Assembly (NCBI GenBank): GCA_964542455.1
Contig: CAZIUC010000015.1
Span: forward strand, 1 to 64,000
Source: PFJX01 sp964542455
Lineage (GTDB): Bacteria > Pseudomonadota > Gammaproteobacteria > Burkholderiales > Thiobacillaceae
DNA length: 64,000 nt
Direction: 5' to 3'
Position 1 is the stretch's first letter. The number at the start of each line of letters is the position of its first letter. Below, in pieces: positions 47,398 to 57,300 of the stretch. Made by a program: the position numbers and the translations under genes. Under the pieces are notes generated by a model. The model saw nothing but the letters and a program-made list of their open reading frames with translations. It was not told the DNA's origin and did no database searches.

Positions 47398-47772
47398 GTC
47401 TATGTCCTTGCCATGTGTCACGTTGGGGGTGCCGGATGCGGCCTGATTATTGCCGACGATATTCATGAGTGCATGGATCATTTCGTTAAGTGATTGATTG
47501 AGAGAATGCGTGGCATTGGAAAGGGGGGCGTATATCACTTTGTCGCAATAATATATGACGTGATAATATGTGCGCTTTTTTGCGCCCAGGCTGTTGAGTA
47601 GCATGCGGGACGCAAGAATTGAGTTCCCCTTGGGAAAGGGGGGCACCCATCTCCAGCATTGCGGCCGACAGCAACTTCCCGCTAAACAGCGCCAGGCAAT
47701 TGACGACCCGGGCGTTGCCGCCATCACGCTGATTCGGCCTGGCCGAACATCTAAACCGGAAGGATTCATCGC
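47398..47772. other. AT-rich divergent regulatory region
   Basis: These 375 bases lie between marR (minus) and the lipoprotein gene (plus). They include an AT-rich block at 47530-47575 with a spaced inverted pair TATCAC (47533-47538) and GTGATA (47560-47565). Promoters for one or both genes are likely here; I cannot place them exactly. Confidence 0.45.
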
Positions 47773-48849
47773 ATGACAAGAACACCGATATTGCTTGCGC
47801 TATTGCTCGCTTTGGGTGGTTGCGCCCATCTCGGACCCGGCAGCATCAAAGGCAATCGACTGGACTACAACATGGCCATCCAGCAGACCAACGACCAGGA
47901 ATTGCTGCTGAACCTGGTGCGCCTGAAATACCGGGATCGGCTCTATTTCATGAACGTCGAGCGCGTGGTTTCGGCGTTGGAGTTCAACCGTAGTGTCGGG
48001 GTCGGCGCGACGTATCCGCCAGGGGCCGACCCCACTGTTTCGCTCGGACCGATCGCGGCGGCCTACAACGAGAAGCCATCCATTTTCTACACCCCGCTGG
48101 AAGGCGACAAATTCGTCCGCCAGATGCTGACACCCATCAGTCTGGAAACCATTCTGTTGCTTACGCGTTCCGGCTGGTCCAGTGAGCGCGTCCTGTTGCA
48201 GACGGTGCAAACCATGAACCACCTCAAGAACGCGCCTTCCGCGTCCGGTCCAACCCCGGACTACGAGCCGGAGTTTCGCGAGTTTCGCGAGGCCGTGCGC
48301 GCCCTGCGCTCATTGCAGAGAAGAGGGCTGGTCAGTTTTGGGCGTGATGCCAAGGAGCGCGGCGACTATGAGTTGCGCATCGCCAGCGACGCCGGCAACG
48401 ACGCGGATGCCATCCGCTTTCGCGATCTGCTGAACCTGGACCCCGCGCTGACCCGCTATCGCGTGTTCGTCGGCTATGGCGCGCCGGACCGCCAGAGCAT
48501 CGCGGTGACGACGCGCGCCATGACCGGGGTGTTGTATTACCTCTCGCAGGGCGTGCGCGCTCCCAAAGCCGACGAGGAGATGGGCCGGGTGACACGCACG
48601 CTGACCGCATCCGGTGACTACTTCGACTGGGGCAGCATGCTGGAAGACGTGCTGCATATCGAATCCGCCCCCACTCAGCCTGAAAACGCGGCGGTATCGG
48701 TTCCCTACCGGGGTGGCTGGTTCTACATCCGCGACGAGGACTTGCAGAGCAAGACCACTTTTTCGCTTTTGGCGCAGCTCATGACCTTGCAGGCCGGGCC
48801 AGCCGTGGCGGGCGGCGCGGCGCTGTCGTTTTCGGTGGGGGGGCGGTAG
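47773..48849 (+). CDS. Putative outer-membrane lipoprotein of unknown function
   Basis: A 358-residue protein with a lipoprotein signal (LLALLLALGGCAHLG, lipobox LGGC). The mature part is mixed alpha/beta with conserved-looking NLVRLKYRDRLYFM and GWFYIRDEDLQSKTTFSLLAQLM segments. I recognise a conserved hypothetical lipoprotein pattern but no function. It is followed by a strong palindrome that probably stops transcription toward the convergent amylosucrase gene. Confidence 0.75.
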   Translation: MTRTPILLALLLALGGCAHLGPGSIKGNRLDYNMAIQQTNDQELLLNLVRLKYRDRLYFMNVERVVSALEFNRSVGVGATYPPGADPTVSLGPIAAAYNEKPSIFYTPLEGDKFVRQMLTPISLETILLLTRSGWSSERVLLQTVQTMNHLKNAPSASGPTPDYEPEFREFREAVRALRSLQRRGLVSFGRDAKERGDYELRIASDAGNDADAIRFRDLLNLDPALTRYRVFVGYGAPDRQSIAVTTRAMTGVLYYLSQGVRAPKADEEMGRVTRTLTASGDYFDWGSMLEDVLHIESAPTQPENAAVSVPYRGGWFYIRDEDLQSKTTFSLLAQLMTLQAGPAVAGGAALSFSVGGR

Positions 48850-48872
48850 GTCGCCGCCGTGGGAGGCCCACT

Positions 48873-48944
48873 TGTAGCGCAGGCGTCTCGCCTGCTTCGT
48901 GGGTCTGATCAGCAGAAGGAAGCAGGCGAGACGCCTGCGCTACA
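48873..48944. repeat. Perfect 26-bp inverted repeat between convergent genes
   Basis: The arm at 48873-48898 (beginning TGTAGCGCAGGCGTCTCG) returns in exact inversion at 48919-48944 around a 20-base loop. It resembles a dispersed REP/REPIN-type element. It is placed as a bidirectional terminator between the lipoprotein and amylosucrase genes. A half copy is at 51015-51063. Confidence 0.8.
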
Positions 48945-49015
48945 GGCCTGCTTCGGCTAACTGAAACTGGCGGCAATGACGGTCATGCTGGGCGCTGGCC
49001 ATTGTTTACAGCCGC

Positions 49016-50968
49016 TCAGTCCGTAAGCCAATAACAGGACAGCGCGGGCAGGACGACCGCATCGTTCTCGATCGCGAGTCGTTCTCCCGAGCAGAGGTCT
49101 TTCATACCCTCTTGCTGGAAGAAGCCGAGCGGCCTTAACGCCGCGATGGGTAGCGGCTGCGCCGCGTCGTTGAAGTTGCCGACCACCAGCACCCGGTTGC
49201 GGCTGTTTTGCGGATCGGTGCGGGAATAGACCAGCAGATTGGGGTTGTCCACGTTCAGCATCTGGCGGTTGTCGAAATCCGCGAACGCCGTGATCTCCTT
49301 GCGCAGCGTAATCATTTTCTTCAACGCATAGAAAATACGATTCTCCACCGTGCCGAGCTGATGGCGTTGTTCCGCCTTGCTCCAGTTGAAGTTCGAGCGG
49401 TTCATCCAGCGGTTGTCCGCGGCCTTGGCGGGGTCGGCGAGATATTCCAGGCTGTTGAGCGTGCCGATCGCGTCGCCGTAGTAGAGCAGCGGGATGCCGC
49501 CGAAGGAAAGAATCACGGAGTGGAGCAGGACGATGGTCTTGATCGCCGCGTCGATGGCGGCTTCATCCTGGTTTTCCTGCGCCGCCTCCAGCCCGACCAG
49601 GGAGGCAAGCGAGCCGGAGATGCGGGCATCACCCGTTTTGGGGTTCTCGCCGAACGGCAGGCCGCGGGCGATCGACCCGGCAAAGCGGCCGGTGAAGTAA
49701 TCGAGGATGAAGCGTCGATGCGGTCCCGGCTCATAGCCGGCGAGGCGGATGTCGTTGTCGTCGAAACCCAGGCCGATGTCGTCGTGGCAGCGCACGTAGT
49801 TGAGCCAGGTCGCGCGTTCCAGCTTGTTGGGCAGGTTCTTGATCCCCAGGCTGAGCACCGCCGCGTTCTTGGTGGCGACCGCGTCCCAGAGCAGGGCCAT
49901 GAGGGTGGCGTTGTAGGCGATTTCGCATTCCTTGGCGTTGATCGCGTCCTCGCCGAAATACTTGGAGATTTCACCGGGGGCGACGATGGCCTCGGCGATG
50001 AACAGCACGCCCGGCGCGGTCACCTGGCAGCAGTCTTTCATCAACTGCAACAGGAGGTGCGCCTCGCGCTCGTTCTGGCAGACGCTGCCCACCTTCTTCC
50101 AGAGGAACGCCACCGCGTCCATGCGCAGGATGTCAGCGCCCTGATTGGCCCAGAACAGGATGATGTCGATCATCTCGATCAGCACCGACGGGTTGCGGTA
50201 GTTCAAATCCCATTGGTAGTTGTTGAACACCGTCATCACCCACTTGCCCATTTCCGCGTCCCAGGTGAAGTTGCCGGGCGCGGTGGCCGGAAAGATTTCC
50301 GGCATGGTTTCCTCGTAGAGGTCGGGCATCTCGCGGTCGGGGAAGATGTAGTAGTAATCCTGGTATTTCTTCTCGCCCTTGCGCGCCCGCCGCGCCCATT
50401 CGTGCTCATCCGAGGTGTGGTTCACCACCACGTCGAGGACCAGCAGCATTTGCCGCAGCCGCAATGTGGTGGCCAGTCGCGCGACCTCCTCGGTACTACC
50501 GAAACGCGGGTCGATCCGCTTGAAGTCGCGCACCGCGTAGCCGCCGTCGCTGTTGTCCGGGGGGCAGTCGAGCATGGGCATGACGTGTAACAGGTTGACA
50601 CCGAGATCCTGCAGGTAGGGCAGGTTCGTGCGCAGTCCTTGCAGGTCGTCGGCGAACCGGTCGCAGTAGAGCGCCATGCCGACCCACTTCTGGCTGAGAA
50701 ACCAGTTGTAGTCCTTCTCCCGCGCCAAATCGGATTCCCGCAAGGCGGGCGCTCGTTCCAAATAGCGCCGCGCCAGGGTTTCGACCAGGTAGACCATCTG
50801 CTCCTTGAAATCGACGCGCTCTCCATAGAGCAGATGGAACAGGGAATGAATGGAGTAAAAGTTCGCCCCTAGACGGGTATAGAAATGCCGCAACTCCTGG
50901 TTGCCGAGCTCGGGGGCCAGCTCGATCATGATTTCGTTCAGCAGCGAGTGTGATGCTTGTTCGTACAT
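49016..50968 (-). CDS. Amylosucrase-like GH13 enzyme
   Basis: A 650-residue GH13 subfamily 4-type enzyme expected to use sucrose as glucosyl donor and build an alpha-1,4-glucan while releasing fructose. Conserved GH13 regions are DVVVNHTSDEHEWA, GADILRMDAVAFLWK (nucleophile Asp), FIAEAIVAPGE (acid/base Glu) and YVRCHDDIGLGFDD. The N-terminal helical domain (YTRLGANFYSIHSLFHLLYG) is typical of amylosucrases. It has no signal peptide, so it may act in the cytosol. It is a single gene. Sucrose hydrolase is an alternative. Confidence 0.9.
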   Translation of the reverse strand: MYEQASHSLLNEIMIELAPELGNQELRHFYTRLGANFYSIHSLFHLLYGERVDFKEQMVYLVETLARRYLERAPALRESDLAREKDYNWFLSQKWVGMALYCDRFADDLQGLRTNLPYLQDLGVNLLHVMPMLDCPPDNSDGGYAVRDFKRIDPRFGSTEEVARLATTLRLRQMLLVLDVVVNHTSDEHEWARRARKGEKKYQDYYYIFPDREMPDLYEETMPEIFPATAPGNFTWDAEMGKWVMTVFNNYQWDLNYRNPSVLIEMIDIILFWANQGADILRMDAVAFLWKKVGSVCQNEREAHLLLQLMKDCCQVTAPGVLFIAEAIVAPGEISKYFGEDAINAKECEIAYNATLMALLWDAVATKNAAVLSLGIKNLPNKLERATWLNYVRCHDDIGLGFDDNDIRLAGYEPGPHRRFILDYFTGRFAGSIARGLPFGENPKTGDARISGSLASLVGLEAAQENQDEAAIDAAIKTIVLLHSVILSFGGIPLLYYGDAIGTLNSLEYLADPAKAADNRWMNRSNFNWSKAEQRHQLGTVENRIFYALKKMITLRKEITAFADFDNRQMLNVDNPNLLVYSRTDPQNSRNRVLVVGNFNDAAQPLPIAALRPLGFFQQEGMKDLCSGERLAIENDAVVLPALSCYWLTD

Positions 50969-51305
50969 GGTTGGTGATCTCTTGGTTTATTCCGTGCTGT
51001 CCATTAACCGAGGTGGGCTTGTAGCGCCGGTGTCTCGCCGGCTTCGTGGGCCTGGTCAGAAGCATGCCGCCGGGCCAACAGGAAACGCCGCTTCCGTAGT
51101 CAGGGCTAATGGGAAATTTGGTTGATTCAGTCCGGTGCGCGCGGCCAGGGTTCCTCCTGGCGAAGCCATTATCCCGGAAACAGCGTTAGACCGCGCCCCG
51201 AGCGGCATGCCGCCGCGAGGATGCGCGCGCAAAAGTCGGTCATGTTGAAACGCGAGGACACCAGCGTGCCGCATCCTACAAATGCCCACGGCTTGGAGCA
51301 GGCTG
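50969..51305. other. Intergenic region with a half copy of the 48.9-kb repeat
   Basis: Bases 51015-51063 (GGCTTGTAGCGCCGGTGTCT onward) align with one arm and loop of the palindrome at 48873-48944. The remainder holds the 5' leader of the amylosucrase gene and shows no gene. Confidence 0.6.
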
Positions 51306-52499
51306 TTACCCCGGTTTGCCGTCCACTCGCGGACGCCAGTACATCGGCGCGAATTTCACGGCCCACACGCCGAAGGCGAGCAGCCACAGGCCGCCGGCCA
51401 GGGGAATCAGGAGCGCCGGCAACCCCGGTAGCAGATCCGGCAGCAGGCGCAGCGGCGCCACACCCTGCACCAGCCAGAACAGGCCCCAGATCGTGGCGTC
51501 GGCTTCCAGCTTGCGCCCGGAATGGCCGAGGCTGACGCGCGAGGCCATGCCGATCAACATGCTGGAGAAGAAGCCGATACCCAGGGCATGCAACGGTGCA
51601 TGGCCGGCATTCCAGGTCAGCCCGCCCTGGCGCGCCAGGCTGTCGAGGCTGTAGAGCAGAAGCGATAGCCCCAGCCACAGGAAGCCGATGTGCAGCATGG
51701 ACAGCAGGCGCACCTGCCGCGCGCCACGCGCCACGCCCCAACGGGTGGCAAACCAGAACACGGTGACCGCCATCGGCAAATCCACCAGCCAGAGCAGTTC
51801 ACGCCGTTCCATGACTTCCAGCGTCCCATGCGCCAGGCAGCCCGCCAACACTCCCCAGAGCGGGCCATAGGGCCGAACCATCACATAGTTGGGAACGATG
51901 CGGCTGGTGAACCAGGGAATCATGCGGTGGCATACCGCCAGGAAGGTGGGCACCAGAAAACCCCAGAGGCCGATGGCTTCGGCCATGCGCAAGGCATCGG
52001 GGAAATCCGCCCCGGCCCAGACCAGGAACACGGCATCGCCGACACCGCCCAGAGCCGCCGCCGCCGTGACGATGCCGGGATGAATTTTGTCCTGCGGCGG
52101 CGCGCCGGTGAGGGTGCGAAACAGCGCCCATACGGCCACGCTCCAGCCGGCCAGATGCAACGCCAGTCCCGGCACCACCAGACCGACGAGAACCAGTACC
52201 GCCCCCAGCGCCATGAGCACGCCACTCGCCACATAGGCGCGCTTGGGAATGGCCGGCCCGTTCAGCCAGTTGGGCGCCGCCGTGAAGAGAAAGCCGAAGA
52301 TGAAGAAGGGAAAAAAGCCATACAGCATCCACCAGACATGCAGCGCCGGCCCCGGTAGATCGCCCAATCCTGCGCCGCCCCCGCGCCGGCTTTCCATATC
52401 GAGCAACCACCAGAGCATGGCCAGGACGGTCAGCAGGGCGCCGGGAAGGAACATCACACGATGCGACGCGGCGGTGTAGTTGGACCAGAGACGAGACAT
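51306..52499 (-). CDS. nnrS: NnrS-family membrane protein
   Basis: A 397-residue polytopic protein with about 12 membrane segments and the NnrS hallmarks: PHRVMFLPG-like N-terminus (ASHRVMFLPGAL), HVWWMLYGFFPFFIFGFLFTA, CHRMIPWFTSR and HALGIGFFSSMLIGMASRVSLGHSGR. NnrS proteins bind haem and copper and protect against nitric-oxide stress. ATG 52499 is chosen because family similarity begins there. No denitrification genes are visible nearby. Confidence 0.9.
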   Translation of the reverse strand: MSRLWSNYTAASHRVMFLPGALLTVLAMLWWLLDMESRRGGGAGLGDLPGPALHVWWMLYGFFPFFIFGFLFTAAPNWLNGPAIPKRAYVASGVLMALGAVLVLVGLVVPGLALHLAGWSVAVWALFRTLTGAPPQDKIHPGIVTAAAALGGVGDAVFLVWAGADFPDALRMAEAIGLWGFLVPTFLAVCHRMIPWFTSRIVPNYVMVRPYGPLWGVLAGCLAHGTLEVMERRELLWLVDLPMAVTVFWFATRWGVARGARQVRLLSMLHIGFLWLGLSLLLYSLDSLARQGGLTWNAGHAPLHALGIGFFSSMLIGMASRVSLGHSGRKLEADATIWGLFWLVQGVAPLRLLPDLLPGLPALLIPLAGGLWLLAFGVWAVKFAPMYWRPRVDGKPG

Positions 52500-52783
52500 G
52501 GCGACGGGACAGGAAGGGAAAGTGGTGGAGTGTCGGCGCGCAAGGCGGTGGCGGCATTGATGGACATCAAGCGGGGGCAAGGAAGCGGATCGCGCTCAGT
52601 TGGCCTCGACGCCGGTGGCTTTATTTCAGATTGTCCGTTAGCCGAGGCAGCCATGTGGCGCCGCAAGCCCGGCTCAGGATATCGCGGATAAAGCGGGGCA
52701 TCTCGCCTGGTCGGAACAGGATATTGCGCATCTGTATTGTTCCACCCGCAGGGCGCGCGGATTGATTTCCGGGGCTAACCACT
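52500..52783. other. Intergenic DNA upstream of nnrS
   Basis: No credible gene is seen. It may hold the nnrS promoter. The region is continued by a MITE-like element. Confidence 0.5.
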
Positions 52784-52949
52784 AGCAGCCTGTCGGACTT
52801 TGGTCGTCGATAGCGAAAAACGACCCCGGCGAGGCCAGTTTTTATCGGATTCGCCGCCGCATAGCCCAGCTATGGTGCAAGAAGCCGGTGAAAAATGGAC
52901 CGACGCGGTCATTTTGCAGCCGACGATTCCAAAGTCCGACAGGCTGCTA
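52784..52949. repeat. 166-bp MITE-like element with 18-bp terminal inverted repeats
   Basis: TAGCAGCCTGTCGGACTT (52784-52801) is repeated in exact inversion at 52932-52949, and similarity extends with small gaps further inward (GGTCGTCG against CGACGATTCC). The interior is partly self-complementary and encodes nothing plausible. Confidence 0.8.
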
Positions 52950-53072
52950 GAGGGTGGTTCCAGGTGCTGAGCGCGCTGGCCAGATGGCCCATCTCGGTCC
53001 GGCGGCGCTGGATCAGTCCGGCGATTCGGGTTGCTTATCGACCAGATCGCTGTCGCTGGGGATGCCGCCCCA

Positions 53073-53390
53073 TCATCGTCCCATCAAGAACCGAAGCCGA
53101 TTCGTGTGAGGGCCAGGTTCAACCTTGTCGGCAAGGTCGAGGCTGTTCAACGGGCACAAACGTGAACGCTCGTTCAACAGGGTTGTGTACTTGTCTTCAA
53201 ACGAAACCCTATCCACGTCCGATCGAGCCTGGCGCATCTCCGTTTGGTAATCGCGGCATTCTTGCTCCGTTAGCAAGGTTGGGCAGGCGATCTGTCCTGA
53301 AATCTGTTCTGTATGGGCATTTGTAACGAGCGGCATCATGGTGATAACCATGCCGACTAGCCACTGCAAACGTGGTGCTGGATAAAGCAT
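53073..53390 (-). CDS. Small putative periplasmic protein
   Basis: A 105-residue frame with a plausible Sec signal (LQWLVGMVITMMPLVTNAHT). The mature part has two or three cysteines (IACPTLL, TEQECRDY, SRLCPLNS) that could form a disulfide. I do not recognise the family. It lies downstream of a histidine kinase remnant and may be part of the same decayed region. Confidence 0.5.
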   Translation of the reverse strand: MLYPAPRLQWLVGMVITMMPLVTNAHTEQISGQIACPTLLTEQECRDYQTEMRQARSDVDRVSFEDKYTTLLNERSRLCPLNSLDLADKVEPGPHTNRLRFLMGR

Positions 53391-53404
53391 GAGGTGTTGT
53401 CTCC

Positions 53405-53530
53405 GGCGATATGAATGAGAACTCGGGGTTGGCCAATTTCAGTGTCATGGGCGATCTCGGTGGCCATTTCCCCCATGCTGGCGAGACGGGAAACATGGGC
53501 CAGTTTCAGCATGCGCCGTCGTTCGCCGCG
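53405..53530 (-). pseudogene. Histidine kinase remnant
   Basis: The minus strand encodes RRMLKLAHVSRLASMGEMAT followed by EIAHD-T-EIGQPR, which is the dimerisation/H-box of a sensor kinase (normally ...ATEIAHEINQPL) with a small in-frame insertion after the His. Nothing of the ATPase domain follows, and the frame stops soon after. It is a fragment of a lost two-component gene. Confidence 0.65.
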
Positions 53531-53694
53531 TTCGCATTGCTCGACTGTCGGCGCGCGCCAACAGACAGTGTTGTCCGGGGGAGAGAGAGCATGCCCGCGC
53601 GAGGCTCGCATACTCTCGTTTCAGCGTGTCGGGTTGGCGTAGTAATCGGCCCGCCGCCGAAAACCGCGCCGATTTGCTTTCGATGCCGTGCACG

Positions 53695-53722
53695 AAAAGC
53701 CCAACATAATCAAATTGTTGGG
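53695..53722 (-). terminator. Terminator of cheZ
   Basis: On the minus strand, CCCAACA and TGTTGGG (53722-53700) form a 7-bp stem with a 9-base loop, followed by CTTTTC. It is about 10 bases after the cheZ stop. Confidence 0.65.
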
Positions 53723-53731
53723 TGGCGGTCC

Positions 53732-54247
53732 TCACCCGAACAAATCGTCCACCTCGTCCTGAGATACGGCGGCGGCCAGCTTGATCGCCGGGCCGGCCAG
53801 CAGGCCCGGGTCAGGTTCGTCGTCGACCAGCAGGTGCACCAGGCTGTCTTCCATTTTCTGTACCAGCACCATGAGTTTGTTGATCACCTGGCCTACCAGA
53901 TCCTGAAATGCCTGCGCCTGGATGATTTCGCTGGTATCCGCGCTGCTCAGGGCATGCTCCACTTGCAAATCCGCCAGAAAGGCGCGTATTTCGGGCGAGC
54001 GGGTTTTGCCCGCCAGTACCAAAGCCCGCGTCTTCTGGGCGCGCAATCGGTCGGCGATCGCTTCCGCCGCGTTCAGGGTCTGGCCGGCGGATTGCTCGGT
54101 CAGCGCGGCGATGTAGCGCAGGCGGTCGCGCGCGTTGCTCACTACATTGGTCTGAGGAAGATTCTGTTCGCCGATGTCCCGCAACGTGGTGCGCAGTTCT
54201 TCCACCATGCCGATGAGATCGTGGCGCAGGGTATCGTGGGTGGTCAT
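53732..54247 (-). CDS. cheZ: CheZ-like chemotaxis phosphatase
   Basis: A 171-residue helical protein. NARDRLRYIAALTEQSAGQT matches the long helical hairpin of CheZ. QAFQDLVGQVINKL carries the catalytic Asp and Gln of the family (D and Q in QDFQDLTGQ of E. coli). The C-terminal QDEVDDLFG matches the CheY-binding tail. It should dephosphorylate CheY-P. It is shorter than the E. coli protein (about 214). It lies next to a large CheB/CheR-type signalling gene rather than in a full che operon. Confidence 0.85.
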   Translation of the reverse strand: MTTHDTLRHDLIGMVEELRTTLRDIGEQNLPQTNVVSNARDRLRYIAALTEQSAGQTLNAAEAIADRLRAQKTRALVLAGKTRSPEIRAFLADLQVEHALSSADTSEIIQAQAFQDLVGQVINKLMVLVQKMEDSLVHLLVDDEPDPGLLAGPAIKLAAAVSQDEVDDLFG

Positions 54248-54388
54248 TTCAAGTTTCCTCCAGGAAGACCGGTTTTATCGGCAAGTTGTGGGAATTCTTG
54301 TGCCCGCGCTTTGCACGACTTCCAACAATGGCGCTTCTTCGTCACCCCCCTGTCCCGGTCGGATCGGGATGCGCCCTCTGGCCGGGGA

Positions 54389-57300
54389 TCAGGCAGGCTC
54401 AGCGGTCGACGAGCGCGTACAGTAACGTTCGATCAGTTCGTCGGCCGTCAGCGGCGTGGCGAACAGATAACCCTGGCCGACGTGGCAGCCGATATCGCGC
54501 AGCACATGGAGTTGCTCCTCGGTCTCTATCCCTTCGGCCACGACCTTGAAGCCCAGTGTCTGCGCCATGACCACGATGGTCTGGGCGATGGCGCGGTCGT
54601 CGAGGTTCTGGCCGATGTCGGTGACGAAGGATTTATCGATCTTGAGTTCATCGAGCGGGAAGCGGCGCAGGTAGGCGAGCGAGGAATAGCCGGTGCCGAA
54701 GTCGTCGATGCTGAGCTGGATACCCAACAATTTCAGTTCCCGCAGCATCAATTGCACCCGCTCGGCGTTTTCCGCCAGCGCGCTTTCGGTCAGTTCCAGC
54801 ACCACGCGGGTCGCGTCGAGGTGGTAGTGGCTGAGCAGGCGCCGCATCAGCGCCGGCATGTTGGTGCGGCGTAATTGTTCGGCGGATACGTTGATCGATA
54901 CGCGCGGCACGTTATATCCCTGCGTGACCCACGATGCCATCTGATGGCAGGCCGTGGATGCCACCCATTCGCCAATCAGGTCGATCTGGCCGTTTTTCTC
55001 CGCCAGCGGGATGAAGCGCAGCGGTGGGATCAAGCCCTCTTCGGGGTGTTGCCAGCGAACCAGCGCCTCCACCCCGATCAGTCGGCCGCTAACGATGTCG
55101 ATCTGCGGCTGGTAGAGCAGGAGCAGTTGTTTTTTCTCGACTGCGTCGCGCAGGCCGGATTCGATCTTGAGGCGTTCGTCGGCGGCCAGTTTGAGCGCGT
55201 CGGTGAAGAAGTGATGGGTGTTCTTGCCGCCGTCCTTGGCCTGATACATGGCGCTGTCAGCGTTCTTCAGCAAGGTTTCAACATCGCGGCCGTCGTTCGG
55301 GTAAAGGCAGATGCCGATGCTGGCGCTGGGATAGAGACTCTGGCGGCCAATCAGATGCGGCCGCTCCATGGCCTCGGCAATGCGTCGCGCTGTCAATTCG
55401 GCGTCCGCGACCGAAGCGCCTTCCAGCAACATGGCGAATTCGTCGCCGCCGAAACGGGCGACCGTGTCCGATCCGCGCACGCACTCGCGCATGCGCCGCG
55501 CGATTTCCATCAGGAGATCGTCGCCGGCGGCGTGCCCCATCGAATCGTTGACCACCTTGAAATTGTCGAGATCGATGAACAGCACGGCGAACGTGGCCTC
55601 GGTTCGCTCGCTGCGCGCGATCGCCTGGCGCACCCGGTCGTGGAACAGCGCGCGGTTGGGCAGGCTGGTCAGTTCGTCGTGGGTGGCGAGGAATTCGACC
55701 CGGCGCTGCGATTCCTTGACGATGGTGATGTCGCTGAAGATGCCGACATAGTTGACGGTTCTTCCCTCCGTGTCCTTGACCGAGTTGACGGTCAACCATT
55801 CGGGATAGATTTCGCCGTTCTTGCGCCGGTTCCAGACTTCGCCCTGCCACCAGCCCTGGCTTTTCAGGCGCGTCCACATGTCGAGGTAGAACTCTTCATT
55901 GTGCTTGCCGGACGCCAGCACCCCTGGCGTCTTGCCGATGACTTCCTCGGCGGAATAGCCGGTGACGTTGGTAAAGGCTTCGTTGACGGTCAGGATGACC
56001 TGTTTCGCGTCGGTGACGACGATGCCTTCTCCCGCCCGGTCGAATACCCGTGCGGCGAGTCGCAACTGGTCCTCGGCGTGTTTGTGTTCGGTAATGTCGA
56101 CGGACTGGGTGCAGATGCTGTAGACCACGCCGTCTTCGGTCAGCAGCGGGAAACGCATCGATTGCAGGAAACGGTCGCCCTGAGATGGAAAGACCAGGTG
56201 GTCCTCGAACTCCAGCGGCTTGCGTTGGCGCGCCACGTCTAGCTCCTTGGCGCGGAAGTCGTCGGCCATTTTCCGCGTCATCACCTTGGCGTCGGTCATG
56301 CCGATCACCTTGTCGGCATCGACATCGAAGAAGGTTTCGAACTGGTGGTTGACGAATTCGTAGCGCCCGGACAGATCCTTGAGCGTGATGATGGACGTCG
56401 AGTTGTTCATGATCGCCAGCAGCATCTCGCGGTTCTTGCGCACTTCGCGCTCCGCCGCCAGGCGTTCGGTGTGGTCGAGCATTACCACGATGGCGCCGTG
56501 ATTGCCGCGCAGCTTGGTGTCGTAGGGCGCGACATGCAGCAGGTAGTGGCGCTCGCTGCTGAACACGGGCGCCTCGACCACCCGGTTGGTTTCAATGGCC
56601 TGGCGGATGCTCGGGGAGAAGTCCTGCATACCCGGCGGCAGGCGCAACCGGGCCAGCGAGTCTTTGAGCGAAGCGCTGGAAAGGGAAAAAAGGGCCGCGG
56701 CCGGGCTGTTGAAGCGCAATAAGTCGAGATTCTCGTTACATACCAGGATGGGAAAGCCGGTCCCGTTCTGGATGTTCTCCAGGTCGATGAGGGTATCGGC
56801 GAGTTCACCGGTGCGAACCTGCAACTCCTCGTTGACGGTGGTCAGCTCCTCGTTGGTGGCCTGCAATTCCTCGTTGGCGGCTTCCAGTTCCTCGTTCGAG
56901 GATTGCAGTTCCTCGTTGGCCGCGACCACTTCCTCGTTGAGCGCCTGCATTTCCTCATTGGAGGTTTCCAGTTCCTCGATGACGGTTTGCAGACGTTCGC
57001 GCGTGGACATGAGTTCGTCTTCGAGTTCGCGGACGTTGCGTCCCGTGGCGCCGGGGTTCGGTGTGTCACCTTCGCCCTCGACCTCGACCGACTCGATGGG
57101 CGGCAGCGGCTCGAAACAGACCAGGAAGAGCTGGCTGGAGACCCCGCGTTCGAGCGGGTGCACCGCCAGGCGGACATCGACCTCGCCTTCCACGGTCTTG
57201 ATGCTGTGGCGTCGGCCGATGGCGGACTCCTGCTTGTGCCCCGCCTGATGCTGCAGGAGTTGCAGATCGGCCCGCATCTCGCGTCGCAGCAGATATTGCA

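Noticed and set aside
47618..47660. CCCCTTGGGAAAGGGG near the lipoprotein gene as a terminator.
   Set aside because: It lies upstream of both divergent genes, so it has nothing to terminate, and it has no T-run.
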